Shown in pieces: positions 7,342 through 14,978 of a stretch of 33,472 bases of DNA. The notes under the pieces were generated by a model that did no database searches, was not told where the DNA came from, and worked only from the letters and a program-made list of their open reading frames with translations. Made by a program: the position numbers and the translations under genes. Each line of letters begins with the position of its first letter. Positions within the stretch are counted from its first letter, which is position 1. Origin of the DNA: an uncultured Duganella sp. (GTDB lineage: Bacteria; Pseudomonadota; Gammaproteobacteria; Burkholderiales; Burkholderiaceae); contig CAMLSG010000029.1 in the NCBI GenBank assembly GCA_946482635.1, positions 1 to 33,472 of the forward strand. The letters are read 5' to 3'.

Positions 7342-8976
7342 ATGAATCTCGCAAACTCACTCTTGCACGCGCTGGCTGATCACGGCGCGCGCGAAGTCTT
7401 TGGTATCCCCGGAGACTTCGTCCTTGCCTTCTTCGAACAAATTGAGAAATCTGGCGTCCTGCCCCTCTACACGCTGAGCCACGAGCCGGGCGTGGGCTTT
7501 GCAGCCGATGGGGCGGCACGCTATCACGGGCGCATAAGCGTGGCGGCGGTGACCTATGGTGCGGGGGCACTAAATATGGTCAACGCCGTCGCGGGCGCTT
7601 ACGCAGAAAAGGTGCCGATGGTGGTGATCTCCGGTGCGCCCGGCACCAATGAACGCCGCAACGGCTTCCTTCTGCACCACCAGGTCAAGCACCTGGATTC
7701 GCAAATGGCGATCTTCCGCGAAATCACCTGCGACCAGTGTGTGCTGGACGACCCGCAGCGTGCACCGGAAGACATCGCGCGCGTGCTGCGCAGTGCGATC
7801 ACGCATTCGCGCCCGGTTTATATCGAGCTGCCGCGCGACATGGTGCATGCGCCGTGCGCACGTGTACACGCTTTGCCGGCTCCTGGCCACGATCAGGACG
7901 CCCTGGCGGCGTGCGTGGAAGAAGTGCTGGCCCGCCTGGAGCGCGCGGAACGGCCGGTGCTGATGGTCGACATCGAGACCCGCCGTTTCGGCCTGGAAGG
8001 CAAGGTCGCGCAGCTCGCCACCAAGCTGCAGGTTCCGGTCGTGACTTGCTTCATGGGCCGCGGACTGCTGGCCAGCGAGCCGGAAGCGCCGCTGCTCGGC
8101 ACCTACCTCGGTGTCGCCGGAGCGCCGGAAGTCACCGAAGCCGTGGAAGGCTCGGACGCCTTGCTGATGCTGGGCGTGATCCTGTCCGACACCAATTTCG
8201 GCGTGCAGCGCGAACGCATCGACCTGCGCAAGTGCATGCTGGCGCTGGATGGCGACGTCACCCTCGGCTACCACACCTACCACGACATTCCGCTGGAAGC
8301 ACTGGTGGACGGCCTGCTGGCCCATGCCAAGCCCCTGCGCGCCGATGCTGCCCTGCGCGGTGAGCGCACCGCCTATCCATGCGACCTGGCTGCGGACGAC
8401 AGCCCGCTGGTGCCGCGCGACGTGGCGAGCGCCATCAACGACATGATGCGCAAGCATGGACGCATGACAATCGCCTCCGACATCGGCGATTGCCTGTTTA
8501 CCGCGCTGGATATAGAGAACACCGACCTGCTGGCGCCCGGCTACTACGCCACCATGGGTTACGGCGTACCGGCCGCCTTCGGCCTGCAGGCAGCAGGCGG
8601 CGAGCGTCCGCTGGTGCTGGTCGGCGATGGCGCGTTCCAGATGACGGGCTGGGAGCTGGGCAACTGCCAACGCTACGGCCTGGACCCGATCGTGGTCATC
8701 TTCAACAACTGCAGCTGGGAGATGCTGCGCGCCTTCCAGCCGCAGTCCGGCTTCTGCGACCTGAGCGACTGGCGCTTTGCCGACATGGCGCAAGCGCTGG
8801 GCGGCGACGGCTATCGCGTCAGCACGCGCGCCGAGCTGGTGGCGGCACTGGAAAGCGCCGTGCAGCAGCGCGGCCGCTTCCAGCTGGTGGAAGTCATGCT
8901 GCCGCGCGGCGGCCAATCCGACACCCTGGCCCGCTTCGTCAACGGCGTACGCCGCCTGCAGGGAACCAAAGCATGA
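7342..8976 (+). CDS. ipdC: Phenylpyruvate/indolepyruvate decarboxylase (thiamine diphosphate enzyme)
   Basis: The 544-residue product closely resembles, as far as I can recall the sequence, the Azospirillum phenylpyruvate decarboxylase (IpdC/PpdC, 545 residues), which converts phenylpyruvate or indole-3-pyruvate to the aldehyde and CO2. Landmarks are FGIPGDF, the cofactor-activating E48 in SHEPGVGF, VTYGAGALNMVNAVAGAYAE, LLHHQ, LSDTNFGV, YHTY, and the thiamine diphosphate motif GDG (428-430) ending in NN (455-456). Alignment with that enzyme favours the ATG at 7342; an in-frame ATG at 7333 adds three residues. No good ribosome binding site precedes either. The stop overlaps the ubiU start (ATGA), so translation is coupled to the oxygen-independent ubiquinone genes. 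Phenylpyruvate versus indolepyruvate as the real substrate is not decided by sequence. Confidence 0.88.
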   Translation: MNLANSLLHALADHGAREVFGIPGDFVLAFFEQIEKSGVLPLYTLSHEPGVGFAADGAARYHGRISVAAVTYGAGALNMVNAVAGAYAEKVPMVVISGAPGTNERRNGFLLHHQVKHLDSQMAIFREITCDQCVLDDPQRAPEDIARVLRSAITHSRPVYIELPRDMVHAPCARVHALPAPGHDQDALAACVEEVLARLERAERPVLMVDIETRRFGLEGKVAQLATKLQVPVVTCFMGRGLLASEPEAPLLGTYLGVAGAPEVTEAVEGSDALLMLGVILSDTNFGVQRERIDLRKCMLALDGDVTLGYHTYHDIPLEALVDGLLAHAKPLRADAALRGERTAYPCDLAADDSPLVPRDVASAINDMMRKHGRMTIASDIGDCLFTALDIENTDLLAPGYYATMGYGVPAAFGLQAAGGERPLVLVGDGAFQMTGWELGNCQRYGLDPIVVIFNNCSWEMLRAFQPQSGFCDLSDWRFADMAQALGGDGYRVSTRAELVAALESAVQQRGRFQLVEVMLPRGGQSDTLARFVNGVRRLQGTKA

Positions 8977-9971
8977 TCGAACTCGTTTGTCCCGCCGGCA
9001 GCCTGCCGGCACTGAAAGCTGCTGTCGACAACGGCGCCGACAGCGTCTACCTCGGCTTCCGCGACGCCACCAACGCCCGCAATTTCGCCGGCCTGAATTT
9101 CGACGAAGCCGCGATTGCGGAAGGCATTCGTTATGCCCACCAGCGCGGCCGCAAAGTCCTGCTGGCGCTGAACACCTATCCGCAAGCAGCCAACTGGCAG
9201 CTGTGGCGCGAAGCAGTCGACCGTGCCGCCGGCGCCGGCATTGATGCCATCATCCTGGCCGACCCCGGCCTGATGGAGTACGCCCGCAACAAGCACCCTG
9301 GCCTGCGCCTGCACCTGTCCGTGCAGGGTTCCGCCACCAACTACGAGGCGATCAACTTCTACCACGAACAGTTCGGCATCTCGCGCGCGGTGCTGCCGCG
9401 CGTGCTGTCGATGCAGCAGGTTGAACACCTGATCCGCCATGTGAAGACCGAGATCGAAGTATTCGGTTTCGGCAGCCTGTGCGTGATGGTGGAAGGCCGC
9501 TGCGCCTTGTCGTCCTACGCCACCGGCGAATCGCCCAACACCGCAGGCGTGTGCTCGCCTGCCAAGGCAGTACGCTGGCAGCAGACACCAAAGGGCCTGG
9601 AGTCGCGCCTGAATGGCGTCCTGATCGACCGCTACCAGCCCGATGAAAACGCCAGCTATCCCACGCTTTGCAAGGGCCGCTTCGAGGTTGAAGGCGAGAC
9701 CTATTACGCCATCGAAGAACCGGCCAGCCTGAACACCATGGAGCTGCTGCCGCAACTGGTGCAGATGGGCGTCAAGGCGATCAAGATCGAGGGCCGCCAG
9801 CGCAGCCCAGCCTACGTGGCTCAGGTGACGCAAGCCTGGCGCTCCGCCATCGACGCCTGCGGTGACGGCAAGCGCCGCTTTGCCATCCACCCAAGCTGGA
9901 GCGCTGCGCTGGACCGCGTGGCGGAAGGCCAGCAGCACACCCTGGGCGCCTATCACCGCAAATGGAAATGA
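8973..9971 (+). CDS. ubiU: UbiU, O2-independent ubiquinone hydroxylase subunit (U32 family)
   Basis: This 332-residue protein matches E. coli UbiU (YhbU, 331 residues) along its length: CPAGSLPALKAAVDNGADSVY, TNARNFAGLNF, LSVQGSATNYEAINFYH, LESRLNGVLIDRYQ and the C-terminal TLGAYHRKW. The cysteines that hold the 4Fe-4S cluster are present (SLCVMVEGRC, AGVCSP, TLCKGR). UbiU works as a heterodimer with UbiV to hydroxylate ubiquinone precursors without oxygen. The ATG overlaps the ipdC stop, and the stop overlaps the ubiV start, both as ATGA, so the genes are translationally coupled. Confidence 0.96.
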   Translation: MIELVCPAGSLPALKAAVDNGADSVYLGFRDATNARNFAGLNFDEAAIAEGIRYAHQRGRKVLLALNTYPQAANWQLWREAVDRAAGAGIDAIILADPGLMEYARNKHPGLRLHLSVQGSATNYEAINFYHEQFGISRAVLPRVLSMQQVEHLIRHVKTEIEVFGFGSLCVMVEGRCALSSYATGESPNTAGVCSPAKAVRWQQTPKGLESRLNGVLIDRYQPDENASYPTLCKGRFEVEGETYYAIEEPASLNTMELLPQLVQMGVKAIKIEGRQRSPAYVAQVTQAWRSAIDACGDGKRRFAIHPSWSAALDRVAEGQQHTLGAYHRKWK

Positions 9972-10861
9972 GTATGTTGAAACTAGCCCTCGGCCCGGTG
10001 CTGTATTACTGGCCGCGCCTGACCATGTTCGAGTTCTACCAGCAGGTAGCGGAAAGCCCGGTCGATATCGTCTACTTGGGCGAGGTCGTATGCTCGCGCC
10101 GCCATGAGCTGCGCCTGCCGGACTGGCTTGATATTGCAGCCCTGCTGCGCGACGCGGGCAAGGAAGTAGTGCTCTCCACGCAGGCCTTGATTGAGTCGGG
10201 CGCGGAACTGACCACCATGCGCAAGCTGTGCGAACACCGCGACTTCCTGGTGGAGGCCAATGACTTCGGCGCTGTGCGCAACCTGGAAGGCGCCGGCTTC
10301 ATCGCCGGTCCACACCTGAACATCTACAGCGAGCCGACGCTGGCCGTGCTGGCCCGCCAGGGAGCGCGTCGTTGGGTGGCGCCGCTGGAAATGGACCGAA
10401 CCGCCATCGCCACCCTGCTCAAGACGCAGCCGGCCGGCATGGAAAGCGAAGTCTTTGCGTGGGGCCGCATGCCGCTGGCCTTCTCCGCCCGCTGCATGAC
10501 CGCGCGCAACCGCAACCTGCCGAAGGACGATTGCCAGTTCAGCTGCATCGATTACCCGGATGGCCTGATCATGGACACACGCGAGCAGAAAGCCTTCCTG
10601 GTCCTGAACGGCATCCAGACCCAATCAGCCCTGTGCTGCAACCTGGTGCGCGTCATGCCCGAGATGGCTGACATGGGCATCAATGTGCTGCGCATTTCGC
10701 CGCAATCGCGCGATACGCTGGAAGTGGTGGCGGCCTTCGACAAGGTGCGCCGCGGCGAATGGCAGGCGCCGCATGCCGCCGTCATGCTGGAACCGCTGGC
10801 TCCCGGCGGCAGTTGCGACGGTTTCTGGTACGGCCAGCCCGGCATGGAGCGTGTAGCATGA
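9968..10861 (+). CDS. ubiV: UbiV, O2-independent ubiquinone hydroxylase partner (U32 family)
   Basis: The product (297 residues from this ATG) matches E. coli UbiV (YhbV): LALGPVLYYWP, VDIVYLGEVVCSRR, KEVVLSTQALIESGAEL, VEANDFGAVR and FVLNGIQTQSA. The four cluster cysteines are recognisable: C42, then SARC and the pair in DDCQFSC near residues 170-195. With UbiU it forms the 4Fe-4S heterodimer that hydroxylates the ubiquinone ring anaerobically. Three in-frame ATGs are close together (9962, 9968, 9974). I chose 9968 because it overlaps the ubiU stop as ATGA, the junction type used throughout this operon. Confidence 0.94.
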   Translation: MSMLKLALGPVLYYWPRLTMFEFYQQVAESPVDIVYLGEVVCSRRHELRLPDWLDIAALLRDAGKEVVLSTQALIESGAELTTMRKLCEHRDFLVEANDFGAVRNLEGAGFIAGPHLNIYSEPTLAVLARQGARRWVAPLEMDRTAIATLLKTQPAGMESEVFAWGRMPLAFSARCMTARNRNLPKDDCQFSCIDYPDGLIMDTREQKAFLVLNGIQTQSALCCNLVRVMPEMADMGINVLRISPQSRDTLEVVAAFDKVRRGEWQAPHAAVMLEPLAPGGSCDGFWYGQPGMERVA

Positions 10862-11322
10862 CGGCCGCCCCATTCCGCATCCCGCCCGCCATCGGCCGCC
10901 TGCTGGGCCGCCTGCCGCCGCAGCCGCCCGCCTGGCTGTTCGTGCAAGGGCTCAACCGAATCCTGGCGCCGCAATTGCCTGAAGACGTGCGCCAGGCCCT
11001 ATTTGCCCGCCGCCTGCGCCTGTGGGTGGAAGACGCCGGACTTGCCATCGATTTCAGCTGGCAGGGCAAGGCTTTCGAGACAGCCCGCCACGGCGACCAG
11101 CCCGACCTGACCATCGGCGCCTGCGCACACGACCTGGTGCTGATGGCGCGTCGCCAGGAAGACCCCGACACCCTGTTCTTCAGCCGCCGCTTGATCCTGG
11201 AAGGCGACACGGAACTGGGCCTGCTGTTCAAGAACACGCTGGACGGCCTGGACGCCAGCGCCTTCGACTGGCGCAAGCTGCTGCCGAAAATCCCGACGCC
11301 GCCCGGCGCCCGCCATGGCTGA
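10858..11322 (+). CDS. ubiT: UbiT, SCP2-domain accessory protein of anaerobic ubiquinone synthesis
   Basis: A 154-residue SCP2-type lipid-binding protein, the expected length and position for UbiT (YhbT). Visible family features are the N-terminal PPAIGRLLGRLPPQPP segment and the core LTIGACAHDLVLMARRQEDPDTLFFSRRL-type block ending in LEGDTELGLLFKNTLD. UbiT is thought to bind hydrophobic ubiquinone intermediates and present them to UbiUV. The ATG overlaps the ubiV stop as ATGA, and the stop lies inside the first codons of the next gene, so it is part of the same coupled operon. Confidence 0.93.
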   Translation: MTAAPFRIPPAIGRLLGRLPPQPPAWLFVQGLNRILAPQLPEDVRQALFARRLRLWVEDAGLAIDFSWQGKAFETARHGDQPDLTIGACAHDLVLMARRQEDPDTLFFSRRLILEGDTELGLLFKNTLDGLDASAFDWRKLLPKIPTPPGARHG

Positions 11323-11683
11323 CAAGACGCTGCCGCTGGTGTATTCATGCTCCGGCTGCAGCAGCGCGGCCCAGCTGGCCAACGCCGTCGCCCTCAGGCT
11401 TGACCGCGACGGCACCGCAGAAATGTCCTGTATCGCGGGGGTGGGCGGCGGCGTCGCCCCGCTGGTCAAGCTGGCCCAATCCGGCCGCACGATCATCGCC
11501 ATCGACGGCTGCCCCTTGGCCTGCGCCCGCGAATGCCTCGCAAAGCAGGGCGTCGTCCCCGACCACCACCTCCTCCTCAACGAACTTGGGGTGCGCAAGA
11601 AAATGCACGCCGACTTCGATCCTGCCGATGTCGGCTACCTGTCCGGCCACGTTACCGGCCTCCTGCCGAAATCACAACCCTGA
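11315..11683 (+). CDS. DGC-domain putative zinc-binding protein
   Basis: A 122-residue cysteine-rich protein of the DGC-domain family, named for a conserved Asp-Gly-Cys. Motifs seen are [14 protein letters not shown] at the N-terminus, [12 protein letters not shown], and the DGC box in [12 protein letters not shown]. The paired cysteines probably bind zinc or another metal. No biochemical function is established for the family. Its ATG overlaps the last eight bases of ubiT, so it is co-translated with ubiUVT and probably acts in the same process, perhaps in metal or cluster handling; that role is inference. About 160 bases then separate it from ahpC. Confidence 0.82.
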   Translation: MADKTLPLVYSCSGCSSAAQLANAVALRLDRDGTAEMSCIAGVGGGVAPLVKLAQSGRTIIAIDGCPLACARECLAKQGVVPDHHLLLNELGVRKKMHADFDPADVGYLSGHVTGLLPKSQP

Positions 11684-11743
11684 CGGGGCGACAACCGTTT
11701 TCCCGCCAAAAGGCGATAATAATGATCGCGTTTCGCGGTTCTA

Positions 11744-11780
11744 ATAGGCAAAGACTATTGAGTCTATTTGAACAATCAAA
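11744..11780 (+). promoter_or_regulatory. OxyR-type operator upstream of ahpC
   Basis: The site follows the OxyR pattern ATAG-N7-CTAT-N7-ATAG-N7-CTAT: ATAG (11744-11747), N7, CTAT (11755-11758), N7, then weaker ATTT (11766-11769), N7 and CAAA (11777-11780). The two left quarters are perfect. A -10 candidate TAAACT (11804-11809) lies 24 bases downstream, so OxyR would sit over and above the -35 region, as for activation by peroxide. Confidence 0.65.
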
Positions 11781-11847
11781 TTTCCAAATCTCAGTGAAAG
11801 CCTTAAACTGGCGTCTCATTGATTCACAAACCCACGAGGAAACCACA

Positions 11848-12411
11848 ATGTCCCTGATTAACACCCAAGTAAAACCATTCAAGGCCACCGCATACCACAA
11901 CGGCAAATTCGTTGACCTGAGCGAAGAATCCCTGAAAGGCAAGTGGTCCGTATTCGTGTTCTACCCAGCCGACTTCACCTTCGTGTGCCCAACCGAGCTG
12001 GAAGACCTGGCAGACCACCACGCAGAATTCGCCAAGCTGGGCGTGGACGTGTACGGCATTTCGACCGACACCCACTTCGCCCACAAGGCATGGCACGACA
12101 CCTCCGACGCCATCAAGAAAGTGCAGTACGCCCTGATCGGCGACCCAACCGGTACCCTGTCCCGTAACTTCGAAGTGATGATCGAAGAAGAAGGCCTGGC
12201 ACTGCGCGGCACCTTCGTGATCAATCCGGAAGGCTTCATCAAAGTGATGGAAGTGCACGACAACGGCATCGGCCGCGACGCTGCAGAACTGCTGCGCAAA
12301 GTGAAGGCAGCCCAGTACGTTGCTTCCCACCCAGGCGAAGTGTGCCCAGCCAAGTGGACCGAAGGCGCAGCAACCCTGAAGCCATCGCTGGACCTGGTCG
12401 GCAAGATCTAA
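11848..12411 (+). CDS. ahpC: Alkyl hydroperoxide reductase subunit C (peroxiredoxin)
   Basis: A 187-residue typical 2-Cys peroxiredoxin that reduces hydrogen peroxide, organic peroxides and peroxynitrite in the cytoplasm. The peroxidatic cysteine is C47 in FVCPTE and the resolving cysteine C166 in EVCPAKW. The opening [20 protein letters not shown] is typical of enterobacterial-type AhpC. A ribosome binding site (GAGGA, seven-base spacing) supports the start. It is followed by ahpF, its reductase, and preceded by an OxyR-type operator. Confidence 0.98.
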   Translation: MSLINTQVKPFKATAYHNGKFVDLSEESLKGKWSVFVFYPADFTFVCPTELEDLADHHAEFAKLGVDVYGISTDTHFAHKAWHDTSDAIKKVQYALIGDPTGTLSRNFEVMIEEEGLALRGTFVINPEGFIKVMEVHDNGIGRDAAELLRKVKAAQYVASHPGEVCPAKWTEGAATLKPSLDLVGKI

Positions 12412-12439
12412 GCATCTTAGTCTGCTAATGGCTTGAACA

Positions 12440-12459
12440 GGCGACCCCACGGGGTCGCC
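12440..12459 (+). terminator. Hairpin between ahpC and ahpF (attenuator)
   Basis: GGCGACCC and GGGTCGCC form a perfect eight-pair stem around CACG. Only two T residues follow, so it is a leaky terminator or 3'-end stabiliser. This would allow much more ahpC than ahpF message, the usual ratio for this pair. Confidence 0.6.
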
Positions 12460-12513
12460 TTGGGGCGTTGAAGCGGTACCTACCGCAAGCGACTAATCAA
12501 GAAAGGAATAGCC

Positions 12514-14094
12514 ATGCTGGACGCAGACCTGAAAGCCCAACTCTCCTCCTACCTGGAGCGCGTTGTCCACCCGATCGAGATCGTGGCGCACACCGACGCC
12601 TCCGCCAAATCGCAGGAAATGTCGGCCCTGCTGCAGGACGTCGTATCCGCAGGCCACGGCAAGATCACCGTCGTCGCAGGCACTGACGACAAGGCCCGCA
12701 AGCCTTCCTTCGACATCAACCGCAAAGGCACCGATATCGGCGTAAGCTTTGCCGGCATCCCGATGGGCCACGAATTCACCTCCCTTGTGCTGGCACTGCT
12801 GCAAGTGGGCGGCCACCCGATCAAGCTGGATGAAAAAGTCATCGAGCAGATCCGCAACCTGGACGGCGATTACGTCTTCGAGACCTTCATCTCCCTAAGC
12901 TGCCATAACTGCCCGGAAGTGGTGCAGGCGCTCAACGCCATGTCCGTGATCAACCCGCGCATCAAGGTGGTGGCGGTGGATGGCGGCGTGTTCCCGAAAG
13001 AAGTCGAGGAACGCCAGGTGATGGCCGTGCCAATGATGTACCTGAATGGCCAGCACTTCGGCCAGGGCCGCACCAATGTCGAGGAAATCCTCGCCAAGCT
13101 GGATACCGGCGCCTCGGCCCGCGCTGCGGCTGAATTGAGCAAGAAAGACGTGTTCGACGTGCTGATCGTCGGCGGCGGCCCTGCAGGCGCTGCTGCGGCT
13201 ATCTACACGGCGCGCAAAGGCATCCGCACCGGCGTGATCGCCGACCGCTTTGGCGGACAGGTGCTGGATACCCTGTCGATCGAGAACTTCATCTCGGTCA
13301 AGGAAACCGATGGCCAGAAATTCGCGGTCGCGCTGGAGCAGCACGTCAAGGAATACGACGTGGACATCATGAACACCCAGCGCGCATCGAAGATCGTGCC
13401 GGGCAAGATCAAGGAAGTCCATACCGAGAGTGGCGCTGTGCTGAAAGCCAGGTCCGTGATCATTTCGACCGGCGCCCGCTGGCGCGAAATCAACGTGCCG
13501 GGCGAGAAGGAATACCGCAACCACGGCGTGGCCTACTGCCCGCACTGCGATGGCCCGCTGTTCAAGGGCAAGCGCGTGGCGGTGATCGGCGGCGGCAATT
13601 CGGGCGTGGAAGCGGCGATCGACCTGGCCGGCATCGTTGAACATGTGACCCTGATCGAATTCGGCGCGGAACTGCGCGCGGATGCGGTGTTGCAGCGCAA
13701 GCTGGCCACCCTGCGCAATGTGAAGGTGATCAAGTCGGCCCAGACCAATGAGATCCATGGCGACGGCAAGAAAGTGAATGGCCTGAGCTACACCGATCGC
13801 GAGACCGGACAGTCGCACCGTGTCGACCTGGAAGGCGTGTTCGTGCAGATCGGCCTGGTGCCTAATACCGAATGGCTGAAGGGCACCATCGAGCTGTCCA
13901 AGCATGGCGAGATCGAGGTGGACGCCAAGGGCCAGACTTCGGAGACCGGCGTGTTTGCTGCGGGTGACGTGACCACCGTGCCGTACAAGCAGATCGTGAT
14001 TGCGGTGGGCGAAGGTGCGAAGGCGGCACTGGGGTCCTTCGATTACCTGATTCGCTCTTCGGCGGATGATGAGCCGGCGGCGATTGCTGCTTAA
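12514..14094 (+). CDS. ahpF: Alkyl hydroperoxide reductase subunit F
   Basis: A 526-residue flavoprotein that uses NADH to regenerate AhpC. The N-terminal tandem thioredoxin-like domain has its active dithiol CHNC at 130-133. The thioredoxin-reductase-like part has the FAD motif [10 protein letters not shown], the redox dithiol CPHC at 342-345, the NAD motif [10 protein letters not shown], and the C-terminal FAD block [15 protein letters not shown]. The ribosome binding site AAGGA lies seven bases before the ATG. It forms an operon with ahpC, separated by a leaky hairpin. The last base of its stop codon is the first base of a repeat element. Confidence 0.98.
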   Translation: MLDADLKAQLSSYLERVVHPIEIVAHTDASAKSQEMSALLQDVVSAGHGKITVVAGTDDKARKPSFDINRKGTDIGVSFAGIPMGHEFTSLVLALLQVGGHPIKLDEKVIEQIRNLDGDYVFETFISLSCHNCPEVVQALNAMSVINPRIKVVAVDGGVFPKEVEERQVMAVPMMYLNGQHFGQGRTNVEEILAKLDTGASARAAAELSKKDVFDVLIVGGGPAGAAAAIYTARKGIRTGVIADRFGGQVLDTLSIENFISVKETDGQKFAVALEQHVKEYDVDIMNTQRASKIVPGKIKEVHTESGAVLKARSVIISTGARWREINVPGEKEYRNHGVAYCPHCDGPLFKGKRVAVIGGGNSGVEAAIDLAGIVEHVTLIEFGAELRADAVLQRKLATLRNVKVIKSAQTNEIHGDGKKVNGLSYTDRETGQSHRVDLEGVFVQIGLVPNTEWLKGTIELSKHGEIEVDAKGQTSETGVFAAGDVTTVPYKQIVIAVGEGAKAALGSFDYLIRSSADDEPAAIAA

Positions 14095-14232
14095 AACCGG
14101 TAAACCTGGGTCAGGCACAAGTGCCTGACCCATTCTGCGCAACAGCTGTTGGTGTTGGTTCCAGGCCTTTGACATTCGACGAAGATCAACAGCGCACAAC
14201 CTAACCCGGGTCAGACACAGGTTTACCGGTTT
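14094..14232. repeat. Palindromic repeat, copy A (on the ahpF stop codon)
   Basis: The element is bounded by perfect 15-base inverted ends, AAACCGGTAAACCTG (14094-14108) and its complement (14218-14232). Inside the left end is a perfect hairpin GGGTCAGGCAC-AA-GTGCCTGACCC (14108-14131). The right end, read on the minus strand, matches the right end of copy C over 25 bases with one difference. It shares the GTGTCTGACCC core with copies B and C. The first A of the element is the last base of the ahpF TAA. Confidence 0.8.
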
Positions 14233-14240
14233 CAGAAATG

Positions 14241-14272
14241 AAAAAAGCCCCGAATTTCTTCGGGGCTTTTTT
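14241..14272. terminator. Bidirectional intrinsic terminator, ahpF / tRNA-Asp
   Basis: GCCCCGAA and TTCGGGGC form a perfect stem around TTTC, flanked by six A on the left and six T on the right. It can therefore stop transcription from both directions, ending ahpCF on the plus strand and the hupB-tRNA unit on the minus strand. Confidence 0.93.
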
Positions 14273-14280
14273 CTGAATAT

Positions 14281-14357
14281 TGGCGGAGCGGACGGGGCTC
14301 GAACCCGCGACCCCCGGCGTGACAGGCCGGTATTCTAACCAACTGAACTACCGCTCC
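14281..14357 (-). tRNA. tRNA-Asp (GTC)
   Basis: On the minus strand a 77-base cloverleaf folds with acceptor GGAGCGG/CCGCTCC, discriminator G and an encoded CCA. The anticodon loop is CTGTCAC, giving anticodon GTC (Asp). The T arm contains GGTTCGAGCC. It lies 19 bases after tRNA-Val and is probably co-transcribed with it and hupB. Confidence 0.97.
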
Positions 14358-14376
14358 AATTCTTCATCAGTGTGAC

Positions 14377-14452
14377 TGGTGGGCGTTGAGAGGGTCGAAC
14401 TCCCGACCTAATCCTTGTAAGGGATCCGCTCTACCAACTGAGCTAAACGCCC
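14377..14452 (-). tRNA. tRNA-Val (TAC)
   Basis: On the minus strand a 76-base tRNA folds with acceptor GGGCGTT/AACGCCC, discriminator A and encoded CCA. The anticodon loop CTTACAA gives anticodon TAC (Val). The D arm TAGCTCAGTTGGTAGAGC and T-arm GTTCGACCC are canonical. Confidence 0.97.
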
Positions 14453-14464
14453 GCTTAAACTGCC

Positions 14465-14486
14465 CGGTAAGCATCACTGCTTACCG
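14465..14486. terminator. Hairpin between hupB and tRNA-Val
   Basis: CGGTAAGCA and TGCTTACCG form a perfect nine-pair stem around TCAC, just after the hupB stop on the minus strand. There is no T-run after it in the direction of hupB transcription. It may protect the hupB mRNA 3' end after processing of the downstream tRNAs, or act as a weak terminator. Confidence 0.5.
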
Positions 14487-14493
14487 AAGGCCA

Positions 14494-14766
14494 TTATTGT
14501 ACAGCGTCTTTCAAAGCTTTACCAGCTTTAAATTTAGGAACTTTAGCTGCGTCGATTTTGATCTCTTCTTTGGTGCGTGGGTTGCGGCCGGTACGGGCTG
14601 CGCGCTCGCTCACGGAGAAGGTGCCAAAGCCAACCAGGGTGACGCTGTCGTTCTTGGCCAGGGTGGTGGTTACGCCATCGATCACAGCGTCCAGGGCGCG
14701 TGCAGCGGCGGCCTTGGAGATGTCAGCGGAAGTCGCGATGTGGTCGATCAGTTCGGTCTTGTTCAT
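14494..14766 (-). CDS. hupB: DNA-binding protein HU (beta type)
   Basis: A 90-residue histone-like nucleoid protein that bends DNA as a dimer. It starts [11 protein letters not shown] and has the DNA-binding arm with [14 protein letters not shown] and the C-terminal [13 protein letters not shown]. The ATG at 14766 gives the normal HU length; the five upstream in-frame residues are not needed. A strong sigma-70 promoter precedes it, and tRNA-Val and tRNA-Asp follow on the same strand, an arrangement usual in betaproteobacteria downstream of lon. Confidence 0.97.
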   Translation of the reverse strand: MNKTELIDHIATSADISKAAAARALDAVIDGVTTTLAKNDSVTLVGFGTFSVSERAARTGRNPRTKEEIKIDAAKVPKFKAGKALKDAVQ

Positions 14767-14848
14767 TACAGTCCCCGTCACAAAGGTTTATATCGTTTAT
14801 ACCGTTTTTTATGCCGCGTTGTGATGCGTATAAAAATCTCAGGGCCGT

Positions 14849-14878
14849 ATTAGACAGGTCGGGGTTGCACTGTGTCAA
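14849..14878 (-). promoter_or_regulatory. hupB promoter
   Basis: On the minus strand TTGACA (14873-14878) is a perfect -35 box, followed after 18 bases by TCTAAT (14849-14854), a five-of-six -10 box. Transcription would start near 14842, leaving a leader of about 75 AT-rich bases before hupB. Confidence 0.8.
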
Positions 14879-14888
14879 GGGTAAAAAC

Positions 14889-14919
14889 AAAACGGGCGCC
14901 TTGTCGGCGCCCGTTTTTT
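14889..14919. terminator. Intrinsic terminator after lon
   Basis: AAAACGGGCGCC and GGCGCCCGTTTT form a perfect stem around TTGTC, with A-run and T-run on the two sides. It can act in both directions and lies between the lon stop and the hupB promoter. Confidence 0.93.
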
Positions 14920-14925
14920 ACAGCA

Positions 14926-14978
14926 AAACCAGCAAACCAGTGTCTGACCCATTGGGTCAGACACTTGCCCTGCGGTTT
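14926..14978. repeat. Palindromic repeat, copy B (on the lon stop codon)
   Basis: The core GTGTCTGACCC-ATT-GGGTCAGACAC (14940-14964) is a perfect 11-pair hairpin. It is flanked by AAACC on the left and GGTTT on the right, the same outer bases as copies A and C, although the rest of the ends has diverged. Read on the minus strand the element begins with TAAACCG, sharing two bases with the lon TAA stop. Confidence 0.72.

Noticed and set aside
8379..8972. An N-terminal extension of ubiU by about 200 codons
   Set aside because: The frame is open upstream, but this part overlaps ipdC in another phase. UbiU similarity begins at the ATG at 8973.
7570..9012. A 480-codon minus-strand frame opposite ipdC
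   Set aside because: It is the shadow of the thiamine diphosphate enzyme; composition and lack of motifs argue against coding.
14094..14232. Copy A as a complete insertion sequence or MITE with target duplication
   Set aside because: It has inverted ends, but no transposase, and I could not see a flanking target-site duplication. It is kept as a repeat.
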